A stretch of DNA of 64,000 nucleotides, from the NCBI GenBank assembly GCA_963693285.1, contig OY848927.1, positions 4,826,643 to 4,890,642 on the forward strand, written 5' to 3'. This DNA comes from Xestospongia muta (taxonomy: Eukaryota; Porifera; Demospongiae; Haplosclerida; Petrosiidae). A program made the position numbers and the translations under genes. A model generated the notes under the pieces. The model did no database searches. It was given only the letters and a program-made list of their open reading frames with translations, and was not told the origin of the DNA. This document shows, in pieces, positions 1-12,339 of this stretch (within the stretch, counting starts at the first letter, position 1; every line of letters starts with the position of its first letter).

Positions 1-257
1 AAAATTAATCTTTGCTCCGTCATATTCAATTTACTGACTGTCATTTATTTAATACAATTAGTGTACAGTTTTTGTTAAGGTGCTATGACATGAGACATCA
101 GTTTACACTAATGAGTTCAAAGTCAGTCCTAGACACAGTCCCATGAGCTTATAGTCTGAGTCTAGAATTATCTATAATATATATAGTATGGAGTTACAGA
201 AGTGAGCTAGTACTGCACCACTATAAGGGTTATGATACATATATAATAATAACTGAC

Positions 258-689
258 CTATCTTAGGGACTGGTTGAGTATCCCAAAACTCATGTCCTTT
301 GGTTGTAGACTGGTCTTGAAGTGATAGATTAGATAGAATCTCTTGAAGTCTTTTTGTAGTGAGCACTTCACTTGGTGCTGGGTTTGCACCCTCAATACCA
401 GCTACTAAAGAATATAAACCCAGTATTTTGGATTAATCTTTTAAAGCATGTTCTATAATAATAACATTCTATTTTACAATCTAGGGTGCTGAGATTTAAG
501 GTTAATAATTGTGTGTGCTACTGGAACTTTTATTTATTCATATATGCCTTTTTTGTCTTTTTTCTTTTTCTTTCCTTTCTTAGCTGATCTGGTTGAAGGA
601 TCAACACTTGATGTTTCTACTGATTCATCAGTTTTATCATTTTCCCTTTCATCTTTGCCAAGGTCCGAATCTGGAGCTTCAGCCATCAT
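258..689 (-). CDS. NMT1: Glycylpeptide N-tetradecanoyltransferase (N-myristoyltransferase), 5' exons only
   Basis: Transfers myristate to the N-terminal glycine of cytosolic proteins. Only the first two coding exons are in the window; the catalytic part lies beyond position 1. Exon 1 (about 548-689) starts with two in-frame ATGs (689 and 686) and encodes an acidic leader followed by a lysine-rich block (KKGKKKKKDKK), as in the N-terminal polybasic region of animal NMTs. Exon 2 (258 to about 401-404) encodes FWDTQPVPKI, close to the conserved NMT motif that opens the catalytic domain, and ends at a GT donor (257-256). No GT donor follows the lysine block before a stop codon. The phase-compatible border is a GC donor at 547-546, giving a GC-AG intron. 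It is divergent from CLXN, about 100 bp away. Identity rests on one short motif plus the basic leader, but both fit NMT well. Confidence 0.8.
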
Positions 690-795
690 GAGGACAACCC
701 ACGTGTGGAGCTTTATTATTAATTAAATTCTTTTATAAGTCACATGATCCAAAATGGGTGGATTTTGTTGCTTGGCAACAACGCCATAGATAACT
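690..795. promoter_or_regulatory. Putative bidirectional promoter between NMT and CLXN
   Basis: The start codons of NMT (minus, 689) and CLXN (plus, 796) are separated by only 106 bp, so both transcripts must start here or in each other's leader. I see no clear TATA box. A CACGTG E-box-like hexamer lies near 699-705 and a short AT-rich run near 710-725. The assignment rests on geometry only. Confidence 0.45.
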
Positions 796-1947
796 ATGTC
801 CTCAGCTTTGCAACTGAATGCAATTGAGAGGAAGAACTTGTTGAAATTAGCTGAAACACTATACAAAGTTTCTCATTGTAAGTAGAAACTCATGATGATA
901 CAACGTGATAACGTTTGTGTTCTAGTTACTCAAGATGAAACATTATGTTTACTCTATCGATACCGCGCACTGACCACTGACAAGATTGATCGTGTAAAGT
1001 TTTGCGATCTCCTTCATGACTGGTTTGGTATGACTGATGATTACTTCATGGACAAAGGTAAGTATTGAATATGTTCTTAGAGGACTCCCGCCCACCCACC
1101 TAATGAAGAACAGTAGTAGTTACTCAAGTGCTAGGTTTCTTCACTGCGGATATAGCAGTTTATGAATATCTCTGCATTATTATATTTTGTAGTATTCAAA
1201 GCATTTGATAAAGATTCTGATGGATTTCTCAATCAAGAGGAATGGATTAAGGGGTTCTCACTGTTCCTCAGAGGAACATTGGAAGAAAAGATGGAATGTA
1301 AGTCTTATAATGCCTCAGGCATTGACTGTTCTTTCTAATATGCCAGATTGCTTTGATATTTATGATCTGAACAGTGATGGCTATATTACTCGTGAGGAAA
1401 TGTTTCATATGCTAAAAAACACACTCATTAAGGTAGATATTAATACAAAGTGGAGCCTCTCGTAAAAGACACAATGGTATTTACTGTACTTAGGATGTCC
1501 TTTAGTATTTGACTGTATTAAGAACACCTCTAATACTAAGAGCTTCGTCAAGTGTCCATTATAAAGAGATTTTGTTGTAGTAAATAATATAATGTACATT
1601 TTTTTCAGCAACCAACAGAGGAAGATCCAGAGGAAGGAATTAAAGAACTTATAGAAATATTGATTAAGAAGATGGTCAGTCAAAGAAATTTGTATGCACT
1701 ATCTATTTCTCGATCATAGGATCATGACAACGATGCAAAAATATCATTACAAGATTTTAAAACTACAGTAGAAGCTGAGAGACTATTAATGGAAGCATTT
1801 GGACCATGTTTACCAGAGAAAAAGGTGAATAACACGAAAACAAAATGTCTCATATCTCAAGTATAACTTGTGTATAGTTAGTTACTGTTCTCTTTCTTTT
1901 TCCTAAAGAATATTGAAGAGTTTATAACGGAAGTGTTTGAAAAGTAA
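796..1947 (+). CDS. CLXN: Calaxin (EF-hand calcium-binding domain protein 1), outer dynein arm calcium sensor
   Basis: Calaxin/EFCAB1 is the calcium sensor that binds the outer-arm dynein of motile cilia. Seven exons read in frame: 796-877, 926-1057, 1193-1297, 1347-1432, 1609-1674, 1720-1824 and 1909-1947, all with GT-AG borders, giving 204 residues (human protein 211). Matches to the family include FGMTDD, the EF-hand loops [24 protein letters not shown] and [12 protein letters not shown], and the signature stretches [21 protein letters not shown] and EAFGPCLP. The calcium-ligating positions are filled in the first two loops; the third has a non-canonical alanine where glycine is usual. Its presence implies motile cilia, which fits a sponge with flagellated choanocytes and larvae. 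Orthology to calaxin is clear along the whole length. Confidence 0.93.
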
Positions 1948-2209
1948 CAGAATCATTGCCGATTTTATATGAGAAGAACTAGTGTTATGAGACAATAGTT
2001 ACTTTTGACACAATGTATTACAAACATTAGGAACATGACATTGTCATTACTAGAGTAACATGAATGAGATAATAATACCTATACCAAATAAACAAATAAG
2101 TGACTATAACGGAGTCACAGAATAATAAGCAATGGTGGATAGGATGTGGGTTGTTCCTTAGAGAAAAGTTAATAGTCTTCTGATCTTATAGTGAAGAGTT
2201 AGAGAAAGC

Positions 2210-4449
2210 ATGGCTTTGCCAAAATGGCTGAGTGTGTTATTGACAGTTGCAGTGGTTTTTGGAACTCTTATATCAATGGCTGTAGTGATTGGAGTTCTGT
2301 ATTCTGCTAAGCATCCACAGTTTGGAAAATTGGGTAAGTTGAGATGTTGATTGTGGTCACCTGTTACATATCTTGTCTGTAGTATCTCCAACTCTAGATC
2401 CTGATCTTGCTTGGCAATCTGGTAAATAAAGTAATATCAAGCAACAGTAATATTTTTACAAATTTTTCCTCTTCAGATCAATGCCCTAAAGTCCCCTTCC
2501 TACAAAATGTACCACTGCCTGAAGTCTGTAAAGTATTCTATCATAATGGAAGTTATATCAATTCAACAGTTTATGTCAATGTTGGACAGTGTTCGCAGGA
2601 TATATGCTCATCGTCTCAAGGACCCTGTCAAGACCCCAACACAAGATGTTGCTGTCAACCTCTTAAATTTACTGAGCTACAGTACATATGCCATAATGAA
2701 GAGTCTCAACTTTATAGCCATGTTGTTGCCAGCTGTGGCTGTAAGCCGTGCAATCTAAATATCTCATTTGTAGGCTTTGTATTAGCCCCAGATGGCTCAC
2801 CATTACCGCTTGCTAATATACTGATCGATAGAAAATACCAGATCATTAGCGATCAATATGGTCTGTTTGGATTCACTGTATCTGGTCTTCAAAGTCACAT
2901 ATCTGTCACAGCATCTATCATTCCATATGCTCCTTATTTGGAGGTGATTCCTATTAATCCGGGGATTGTAAATCTTGTGTTTATTCAACTGAGAAAAATG
3001 ATGTCGGTCCCCTTTCTTCCTCAAGTGGGTCCTCCATTAGTAATCAGTATGATTGATTTAGATAGATACAATTCTACACTGGAGTATCTTATTAGAGCTG
3101 ATAACGTCAAAGGTGATTCAGCTGTTGTGTTTCCTCCAGAGATTCCTAAAGAAGAGTGTCAATTTCAAATATTTCCAATTGAATTAAACTCTCAAGAGAG
3201 TATTTTCAAACTGAAAAAAAGTTTCACAACTACTTCAAACGATGGCACCAGTAAACGTGACATTGTTTCTGATGTTCTCGTAGCTGTTGCCTTTGGTTCT
3301 CTCAGAATGATCAACAACTTTGGTCAACAAATTCAGATAAATTCAAGTTTAGCTCTCGACATTATCTCTTTCATCAGTAATACTTACTATCGTCAAGAAG
3401 ATCTCCTTCCATTACAACTCTACCTTTACAACACCGCAATGAATATGTTTGAAGTCATTGATACATCACCACAGGTGGCACCGATCAATGAAGGCTTTTC
3501 TGTACAGTTTGAAATGCCAAACCCCCAAGTGCCTTTTACATATATCATTGCTTACAGAGAAATCAATGTATGTTATACTATATCTCGTGTGATGAAAACA
3601 CAAAACGGAGCTCTAGAGGGCAGTGAAGTTACTTGCACTGTTGTCTTCATGACTCAAGTAGCTCCTCGTAGCATTACTCTAAGAAGAACTACATCACATC
3701 ATTGCGTGGCTATTCCCTGTCGTGGGTCACTGACGATAGTTGTTGATGATCCTTTTAACTCATATCAACCTTCAGTCATTACACACACTTTATCCAGTAA
3801 TGCACCTGTCATGCCTGGTCCAATACATAGTACGTTAGAAGATTGTATCAACTTAGGAGAAAACGGAGACAGTCATCTCTACTTTTTCACATTTACTCAA
3901 GTCACAAGCCTGCCTCAATCTAGTCCGACAGACACTTTAGACACACCTATTGTTGAGTCAGCTCTGTACTGTTATATGCAACTTGAACTCATAATCTGTC
4001 CAGAGTACACCACAAAAGTATCAAGTATAAGTACCTTTGAAGGAGGTAGTCCCATCCAACATCTGAGGTACTTCGATGACCAAAGTGACACTGAAAATGA
4101 TTTGGGATCAGCTATAGGATGTTCCAAGAAACAACGGGTATGTATGGAGTATGTTTGTGATCCTGATAGTATTGTAAACATTACTGTGTCACATTGTTCA
4201 GATAACTGTCATCAAAATGAGTACGTGTCTTGTGCTCCGACTATAAACAGTCACTCCCCAAATAGTCTCAAGTTAACTAATATAGCCCATTTTACCAGTA
4301 CTTATTTTGTCTTCGACAGTACAGAGACTGTCCCCGGACTATATGTCTCTGAGACCAGTTCCGATATTGCTTTTTACAAGTGTGAACTGGGAGACACAGT
4401 TGCATTGAGATTTGAATGTAATGTTGCTCCTAATTTAGAACTTGATTGA
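2210..4449 (+). CDS. CILP-like type II membrane glycoprotein
   Basis: Three exons (2210-2333, 2383-2421, 2477-4449) encode about 711 residues. The N-terminus has a short cytoplasmic segment followed by one long hydrophobic segment (about residues 8-34), so it is either a signal anchor or an uncleaved signal. A cysteine-rich block follows (CCC, CGCKPC), then a carboxypeptidase-regulatory-like beta-sandwich (FVGFVLAPDGSPLPLANI, about residues 125-200). A long region follows whose C-terminal part resembles cartilage intermediate layer proteins: a CMEYVC...C block and a terminal SETSSD...C...ALRFEC block comparable to the end of CILP. The thrombospondin type 1 and Ig domains of vertebrate CILP are absent. 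Many N-x-S/T sites are present. Likely a cell-surface or matrix protein; the precise role is unknown. The family call is from motif memory and is moderate. Confidence 0.6.
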
Positions 4450-4630
4450 TCATACAGTGGTCAATTTGTTGTCGAAGCCTTTTGTAAATGTTTGTATTGT
4501 TTTGTCGCTTTTTATATAGACTCTAATGATTTTGTAAAAGTACGTTAGAATTATCCAATTAAAATTAGTTGATATAGTACCACGTGTGTCAGGGCGGAGA
4601 ATTAAAAGCATAAAGTCAACTTGTTTGAAG

Positions 4631-6614
4631 ATGGTATCCCTTCCGAACGGGCCCAGAAGTAAATCTCCTCTAAATAGAACATCTTCCATTGTGGTAAGTG
4701 AATCTCGTTTTAACGATATCCTATATTTTTATGTAATAATTCGTGTTAGATTCCAGACGAGTATACAGACTATTCTCTGGACGACTTTTGTGTTCCAGCT
4801 CATTATTACAACGATCTCAAGTGTGTATTGTTACCAAAGGGACTTATTTTAGACAGGCAAGCAAGCATCATTCCTGCAGTCTGTTTACTGTGAAGTTTAG
4901 GGTGCAACGGTTAGCTGAAGATATCTGTCATGACATCACTAGTCCCCTTGTAGCTCTCTGTGTCTTAAAAGGAGGGTATCAGTTTTTCACCGATCTCTTA
5001 GACTATATAAAAAATCGTAATGCAACAAGCGGTAAGACTGTCAATGGATTTTATCTATTAGTATATTATTATAACTTTGTTGAACAGAACGATCATTTCA
5101 AATGCAAGTTGACTTCATTAAAGTGAAGAGTTATATGGTTAGTAGGTGGACAGGATCGCTTTAAAATGTAATTGTATTCCATCTTTTCTTAGAATGATTC
5201 TTCTACTGGGGAAGTTCAAATTATGGGTGCAGACAACTTAGCCAAATTGAAGGGAAAGGTTAGCAGTTCTCTAAGTAATGACTATATAATTTCCTGTCTT
5301 TGTTTTCTATCTTATTATGTGTTCACTGCTTGTTCATAGAGTGTTCTAATTGTGGAGGTGAGTATCCCCTCAAGATTCTGAAAAGGGGTGGATTATTTAA
5401 ATAGGGGGTGTCCTAAGAAATGTGTCTAGTGGGTACATATATGACTTCAAAGACCTGTGATCTTGTTTATGATACAGCTGCATCCTGATAGATACTTTCT
5501 ATAGCCATATTAATGTCAACAGTTAATATTGTACTACTTTTCTAATGTTGTATATAGGATATCATCGATACTGGTGCTACCATGACAAAGTTACTAGAAG
5601 TCTTGAAGAAATATGAGCCTGCACAAGTTAAAGTCGCCAGGTATTAACATTGTCCATTTAACTATACACTAATCGCACTCTACATGTCCCTAGCTTGCTT
5701 GTGAAGAGGACTCCAAAAAGTGTAGGATATAGACCTGACTGTAAGTGTTACATTTTGATTTGTTAACCATTGCTGCATATTATCACTATTAACATACATT
5801 AAATACTGATGTAAGTAGTACGATCTGTCATTAGTATGTGTAGGAGTTATAATGAACAAACAAATTGTTTGTTCTGTTAGACATTATTAATGACAGCTGT
5901 TACTTGTTATAGATACTGGATTTGAAATTCCTGATGCTTTTGTTGTTGGATATGCTCTAGTAAGTTGTTTGTACAATATAATTAATAATGTATGTAGTGC
6001 ATGCTGATGTCACATGTCGACAACAATAACAGTAGTGAGGAATGAAAGGGTTAAATAGTGTCATGAACTTTGCACATGATGTCATAGTTTAACACCCTGT
6101 CTAATTAATCTAACACAATAAGAATGGAATTGTCCACACATTTGATTAAATAACTTATAAAATATATATTAAAGATGCATCTTTTTTTATTGATGCCAAA
6201 GAAAGTTAAATAGACCATAATATGTGTCCAGATACAATACCTCATAACTAGAATTTATTACCCATCAGCACATTAGTATAAAAGTAACATTTAGAAGTTG
6301 TTGTCACTGTTATAATAAATTCTAGAGAATTGGTTGAAAGAGAAGCTGTTATAATAAATTCTAGAGAATTGGTTGAAAGAGAAGGAAGGCTCATGGCATG
6401 GTCTGTTATGATTATAGGCATAACAGTATATATAATGTTACAATAATATTAAATTGTATCATAAATTCTCTCTTACTCTAGGATTACAATGAATACTTTA
6501 GAGACCTCAATGTAAGTGATATGATTCTAACAGGTTAACAAAGCTCCTCCCCTTTTTTGATAGCATATTTGTATTATAAATGAGAACGGGATGGAACGAT
6601 ATGCAATAACATGA
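4631..6614 (+). CDS. HPRT1: Hypoxanthine-guanine phosphoribosyltransferase
   Basis: Purine salvage enzyme that joins hypoxanthine or guanine to PRPP. Eleven exons sum to 693 nt (230 residues; human 218): 4631-4693, 4750-4856, 4901-5031, 5088-5137, 5193-5258, 5340-5357, 5558-5640, 5694-5740, 5913-5959, 6482-6511 and 6564-6614. All phases agree. Landmarks: DDFCVPAHYY, LKGGYQFFTDLLDYIK, the flexible-loop exon (QVDFIKVKSYM, then STGEVQI), the PRPP-binding motif [55 protein letters not shown] and the C-terminal HICIINENG. Exon 6 is an 18-nt microexon. The intron after exon 2 (4857-4900, 44 nt) starts with GC instead of GT. A 39-bp tandem duplication lies in intron 9. The ATG at 4631 is the first in frame; an earlier GTG at 4586 is unlikely to be used. 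Confidence 0.96.
6307..6384. repeat. Perfect 39-bp tandem duplication in HPRT intron 9
   Basis: Two consecutive identical 39-bp units (6307-6345 and 6346-6384), each containing TTCTAGAGAATTGG. The lack of any divergence suggests a recent duplication or an assembly duplication. Confidence 0.85.
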
Positions 6615-8078
6615 CATACTTCTCCACCAGGTGACCAGACTTGGAACACCCCATAACATTACACTGTTCCCTTTAGTTAATATAATTATATAGTTGTGAT
6701 GTATGTGCATAGCTTGTCTTAAATAAAATAATTTAAATTAAAATTTGATTAAATTGTTAAGTTGTTGATAATATTATTTCATTCAAAGCTTGACCTACCA
6801 AATACAAAGAAGGCAATTATAGTTATTGAAGTTATTAATAGTTATTATTAAAGAATGTAATTTATATGTGTTCAAGTTATCTAATTTCTTGTTGTTTGGT
6901 TGGGAAAGTAAGAACTTTTTTAATGTTTAGGTGTGTAGTTAGTTGGTTTTTTATCTTTAGATATTTTTGTTGGAAAAATGTTTTGGAAGTTTTAAGGAAA
7001 TTGTTACAGTATTTACAAGAAGTCTACTTCAGAAATACTGTTTTATATATTATTTTAACAAAACAATTAACAACAAAAACAAGTTCAGGCACTCAAGAAA
7101 GGGAGTTGAAAACTATAGAAGCTTTCAACTCTCATATAGAAGTTTACAAAATTCCATACATTATTAGCAAGATTTGTTAAAATAAACTTTCTACCAAAAA
7201 GTGAAGACTGTTTATTGCTGTAAACCTTCCAAATGTGTCAAAACCCACCAGATATTATATTTTAATGTATTCAATTTCCATGTATTATCAGCAAGTTTTA
7301 TTCAAAAGGATTTTCTACCAAAAAGTGAAGACTTTAGTCACAATGTCAACTTTCTACACATTTTGGCAGAAAACTTTTTATTGCCATAACTCTTCCTAAT
7401 TTGTTGGGAACAATACCAAAACCTATTAGATTTTGTATTCTAACATATTATTCAATTTTATACTCATAATTGGTAAGTTTCTAAACCAATCAGATTCATG
7501 GAATTACCAAATCCACGAAACTTTGTAACCCATACAAAAAGCTACATCACATATAATCAACAGTGTTACTTTAATAACAATATGTGTATTATGATCATAG
7601 CAAATATTACCATGGTAACAATCACCACGGCAACTTACTATAGCATCAACATACAGTATATATCACAATAGCAATAATTACCATTGTAGCATTATTTGTG
7701 ATACTGAGAATTAGGTCAATTATTGTATCAATATTAATACTAATTACATTGTAGCATCATGTGTCACTTTTGTTACAAACAATGTCAAAACCTACCAGAT
7801 ATTTAATTGATAAGTAGTTAGCCCAAAATTGTTAAGAGGAAGACAGAATTGTTTACAAGTCTTTACAAAATTAATGGATTTTAACAAATGGTGGACAATC
7901 TAAGACAATGTGTTGTGTAATTATGTATAATGAAAAAAAGTGGGCAAAGATTATTGGCTAGTAAAAGCTTAAAAATAACTATAACACTTCATTTTTAAGC
8001 ATAAGTAAGTAACAGTTATAGAGTTAAGTTAATGATTTACTAATAGGAATTATTGGAAAGAGTACTGATGTACATCAA
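6615..8078. other. Gene-poor AT-rich region between HPRT and the receptor array
   Basis: No coding region can be supported here. Open frames of 60-100 codons are low-complexity and AT-rich. Diverged internal repeats are visible: the phrase TTTCTACCAAAAAGTGAAGAC occurs near 7190 and near 7312, with similar flanks. The phrase AACAATGTCAAAACCTACCAG near 7780 recurs in altered form at 7235 and 7405, and again in a cullin-2 intron near 51.6-51.8 kb. This suggests decayed interspersed repeats. Confidence 0.4.
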
Positions 8079-11000
8079 TTATGTGGTGGTCATTGAAGTC
8101 TCAGGTTCTTTACTTTGTACGATTTCTTCTTTCTCTTTGTCCTCCACCTATTAACATAATGTTTATATATTGATTTTAGACTGGTTGACTTACCTTTCTC
8201 CCAAGTTCACTTACTCTCTTTGCCAAGAATTCTATCTTTTCTTTGTCACCCAGGAAAGGATCACTGACCACTTTGAAGTCTTCTGTAGTCAAATAAGCAG
8301 CTAAGGTAACCTTGTCTGATTTTCCTTTCTGTGTTATGTTAGTACTTGTAGTGTTTGTACTAGAAAATACTTTCTCTCCAGTTGGATCTCGATATAATCC
8401 TACCATCTATAAAATTATGTATTATTTAATAAATGTACTTAAAAATGACTAATAAACAGTTAAAATAATAAAATATAAACTGTTTTTACAATACAAATAG
8501 TTTGTGAAGTTTGTTTTAATCTCTTAAACCACACCTTTGTATTGGGATATAAATGACAAAAATAGTCGCACTGCAAATAGTAATTACTATCATGTTCTAT
8601 AAGTATCCATACTGAGTAAATAGACTACATCAGTAGTTATCTGGTGTTACTATTTTTGTCCTTATACAATTACTTAAATACATGAAGCAATGTAACTGAC
8701 CTGTGGAATAAATATCAATGAAAGAATAACAGTTGCCGTAATAAGAATTGAGGAAGCAAACAAAACAGAGAAGGTGTTTACATATTCATTAAGAGTGATA
8801 GATGCAATAATTTTCACTGCTAATACAATACTTGTGATGTAAATTGTAGCAGCTATGAATTTGGAATCATTGAGTCCTTTCACTTTAACTCTTCGAGTTC
8901 CAAATGCTAAAAATAGGGCAATAACTTGGAGGACACCCTTGTATCCATATAGAATCCCTAGCCATATATCATGTTCCTTTGATTCACAAACATATGTAAA
9001 GTAATTGGTCCTGTAGCCAAGTTCCTGGGGGGAGATTAGATTGTTAGATAATATTTAGTGACAACTGACTCCTCTCTCATCTGATGGTTTTTCTTTCCTA
9101 CTAATCAATTCTGCTTGTGTTCTTCCACCATTTATTGCAGTCAGTACACCAATAAATATTAAATCAATGAGTAACATAACAAGTACAAATAAGGCAAGAT
9201 GCCAATCTTTGATTGTCTGGAAATAAAGATTTATGGAAAGATAAGTGAATGGACATACAGACAGACAGACAAGTAGATGAATGAAATAATGAGTACATGG
9301 TTACCTTCCTCTTTGGTGAAGGATTTGTAAAAATGTAATATACTCTCCACATTTTTGCTAGTATAGTTCCAAAACAAAGAGAATAACCAAGTGAAAATAT
9401 TCTTGGTCGAATCTACAAAATAATAAATACTCAGAATGTCATGCTAACATACATTGCATAGAATAGTCTCAGCAATTTGAGTGTATCCAGGTATAGTATA
9501 GAGGACAACACTTGTGTACATGATTATAGCTCCAATTATAATGATGTAGTTCAACTTTGGACTTGTTATTTGTATCAATCTACATAACAACAGAAAGTAG
9601 TAGTCAGTCAAGAAATGTAGTTACTTTTTCTTTCTGTAGACAATAATGAAGACTAGACATCCTATAGAAAATACTATACCACATACTGCCAGTAAAGTAT
9701 AGATCACTGTGATAGGTAGAGCTACAGAAACAATCTCTGTCTCTGGTACTCCATCATATGGAATGACTGAAATGAAAATTAATCACAATAATAGACACAC
9801 AATTATATAATTACTTGTCCAAACAGTTTGGTCTGTTATATTTGAATGATACCTAAAATCAAGACCATCTTGTACATAGACTGATGCTATTTCATTTAAT
9901 GAAAGGTACTCTGAAGCTAACAAAAGTAATAAGTTAATCATTAAAGTCTATGGATACATTGTACTGTACCATTTACTCTATATTGAAGAACACGTAGTCT
10001 GCTAACTGTCCGTATACCTTGAGATGTAAAAGAGACAGGACCCTAAAAAGTTAGAACAAAAGTCAAACTCTGTATTGATTTCATGTCATTCACAGTGATT
10101 CCTTCAAAGTTTGTGTTAGAGAGATGTTTGAACATCAATTGTTTTACAACATAGTTTTTATAAGTGAATTCTTCTATTTTAAATTCTTCTGTATCATTGT
10201 AATAATCTCCATTAGCCTCCTTTGCCAATGTATTGAGTGATGCATTGTTAGCCAACTCTAAGAATTGATGTTTAGTGATCATATCAATTGAAATACTTAC
10301 CATTAATTGTTAGGTTCAGTGCAAAGGCAAAGGCCCATGTTCCGTCAAAACATTGTTCACCATTTATGATGTAATCGTAGCCTAACTCTGCAAGTCTTGA
10401 AGCATATCGCTTACTATATTGATTATGACTCTAAAATGTAAATCATAACAATGTCAATCAATACTGATATCTTTACTTACAATGTCTTCATTTGTCAGTG
10501 CTGTTTTATTGGTTGTATCAGGATATTGTGTTACAGCAAGACTATAATCTAATACAGACTTAATGTCTTGTGTGGAACAAGTTGTATCATTAGATAGCCA
10601 CCATCCAGGATGATACCAACCATATGTAATGAAAGTATATCGAGGAGGTATTCTGCCAGTTTTGAAAGCCTTGAACAAAGAATATTAACAGTTTGTTATA
10701 CAATAGACTCACTTCACACAATACTGTTATGGCATGAGATGAATACATTGCCAGAAAGAAGATTCTAGCATCATTTTCCTAAATAGGATAAAATTAGAAT
10801 TATAGAACTGAATACAATGTCGTTTGTTTCTAACTGACAAAGAGATCATCTCCTAGTGACAGTGGACCATCCTTAGTTTCAAATTTATTCTGACTCCATG
10901 TAATATTTTCATTGAGAAACAAGATTTTGAGACGATTGACAGTCTAAAATATATCAAATACAAGAATGAATAGTTTTGAAGCAATAAGTTATAAAAGCAG

Positions 11001-12339
11001 TTAACTTGATAATTGTCTAGAGTAGTGTTGTTCCAGTACTTCAATACTAGAACAAAAAGTATAGTAAAAATACTGGAATTAATGCTGTACTAACATTATT
11101 TTTACTAGGACAACAATGGAGTAGAGGTCATGCATACAATCATTTGGAAAATGTCAATCTCTCATAATCACTTTATTATCAGTTGTGATATGATCATCTT
11201 TCATGTTTTAGTCATTGACAAATAACAACACAAACCAACCTTCAATTTCTCAAATAACTACATACATAGTACACAATCTATTGGTAACAATAATATAGCA
11301 GAATGTTTGTAAAGTATTAAATAAAGTTTACTTATCTTAGAAACATTTATTTACATTAGTGAAAAGATTTTCTTCTTGATTTATAATAGCAATATGTCTC
11401 CACTTATATTGTTTACATATGGCAATAAAACCAGGGACCAAATTCACTTCAGTAGGAAGCATCTGAAAATATGACTTGAATCTGACACGGTTAGCCAGCT
11501 CAGAAGATGAAGAAGCACAAGATAACTGTTATGAAAGAAAGGTAATCACAGAAAAAGAACTTGTCTTTTATTTTTCTATCTATCTAATTTTACTCATACC
11601 TGTGTTAAGTTATAAAAGGGACTGTTATCAGCTGTTGGTTCAGTGGCAAGAGAACATCCCGACCCAATAATACCAACCTTTGGAACATCTGAGAAAATTT
11701 GTTTGAAGAAAGCATCTAATCCAACTGTGTGATTACACTAAAAATGAATTGAACTATATGAATGAGAATAACAAATTAGATTATTAGCACAAAGGCTTGT
11801 AAAAATCCTCCTAATCCAAATCGCGGTCCCATTGAGGGCTATTTTGGGAGTGCTGGGATAAACTAAGGCAGGAGCCATACTACATGTACATTTCTTTTAT
11901 TGTATAAACTTGTATCACATGACAGAGTTAGTGTAGAGTCTGTAGAATTCAAATGTAACTTTTCTAACCTTTACCTAAGACAAGAGGTCTATTCCAAAGG
12001 TACAGTAGTCTACTCCTAACACAAGTACTTGAGATTGTGCATACACAATAATACCACATGGAAACAGAACTTATATAATGTGCTCACTGCAGAGACCTGT
12101 GAATCTGTTAGCTGATAGTGTAATTTGTAATTTGGTAGCAATGTAGGATGATCATTGATGAGATCTAGTGCAATCTGGACAGCAGGTACAGTGCCTGAAC
12201 TGTTGAAAGTGTTTCCAAAAGACATAATGAACCCCAAGTAAAGGTCAACACGTGAGTCATTGGTTACATCTTCTGGAGGATAGACTGAGTGGATGGCAGA
12301 CGCTAGCCCCAGTATTGAGAACAGTACAGCAAAGTCCAT
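8079..12339 (-). CDS. GABA-B-type class C GPCR, tandem copy A
   Basis: About 17 exons, all open, roughly 820 residues. Exon 1 (12097-12339) has a signal peptide and the start of the Venus-flytrap ligand domain. Exons 2-10 (for example 11600-11737, 11355-11525, 10839-10943, 10713-10778, 10481-10669) complete it: GSGCS, a serine-rich SCASSSSEL, GWYHPGWW and GPVSFTSQG correspond to GCSS, SYGSSS, GWYADNWF and the GPVSF region of GABA-B receptors. The 7TM exons follow (about 9.78-8.69 kb), with PKLNYIII before TM2, FSLGYSLCFGTILAKMWRVY (TM3), CESKEHDIWLGILYGYKG (TM5) and GLNDSKFIAATIY. The tail (8176-8406 plus the last exon 8079 to about 8150) contains a possible short coiled coil. There is no cysteine-rich domain, as in GABA-B and unlike mGluR receptors. 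Ligand and dimer partner cannot be inferred. Confidence 0.88.

Noticed and set aside
4586..4630. GTG-initiated extension of HPRT
   Set aside because: Non-ATG start without support; ATG 4631 gives a normal N-terminus.
6866..7180. 104-codon ORF downstream of HPRT
   Set aside because: AT-driven composition (F, L, I, K, Y) with overlapping similar ORFs in the neighbouring frame; no homology recognised.
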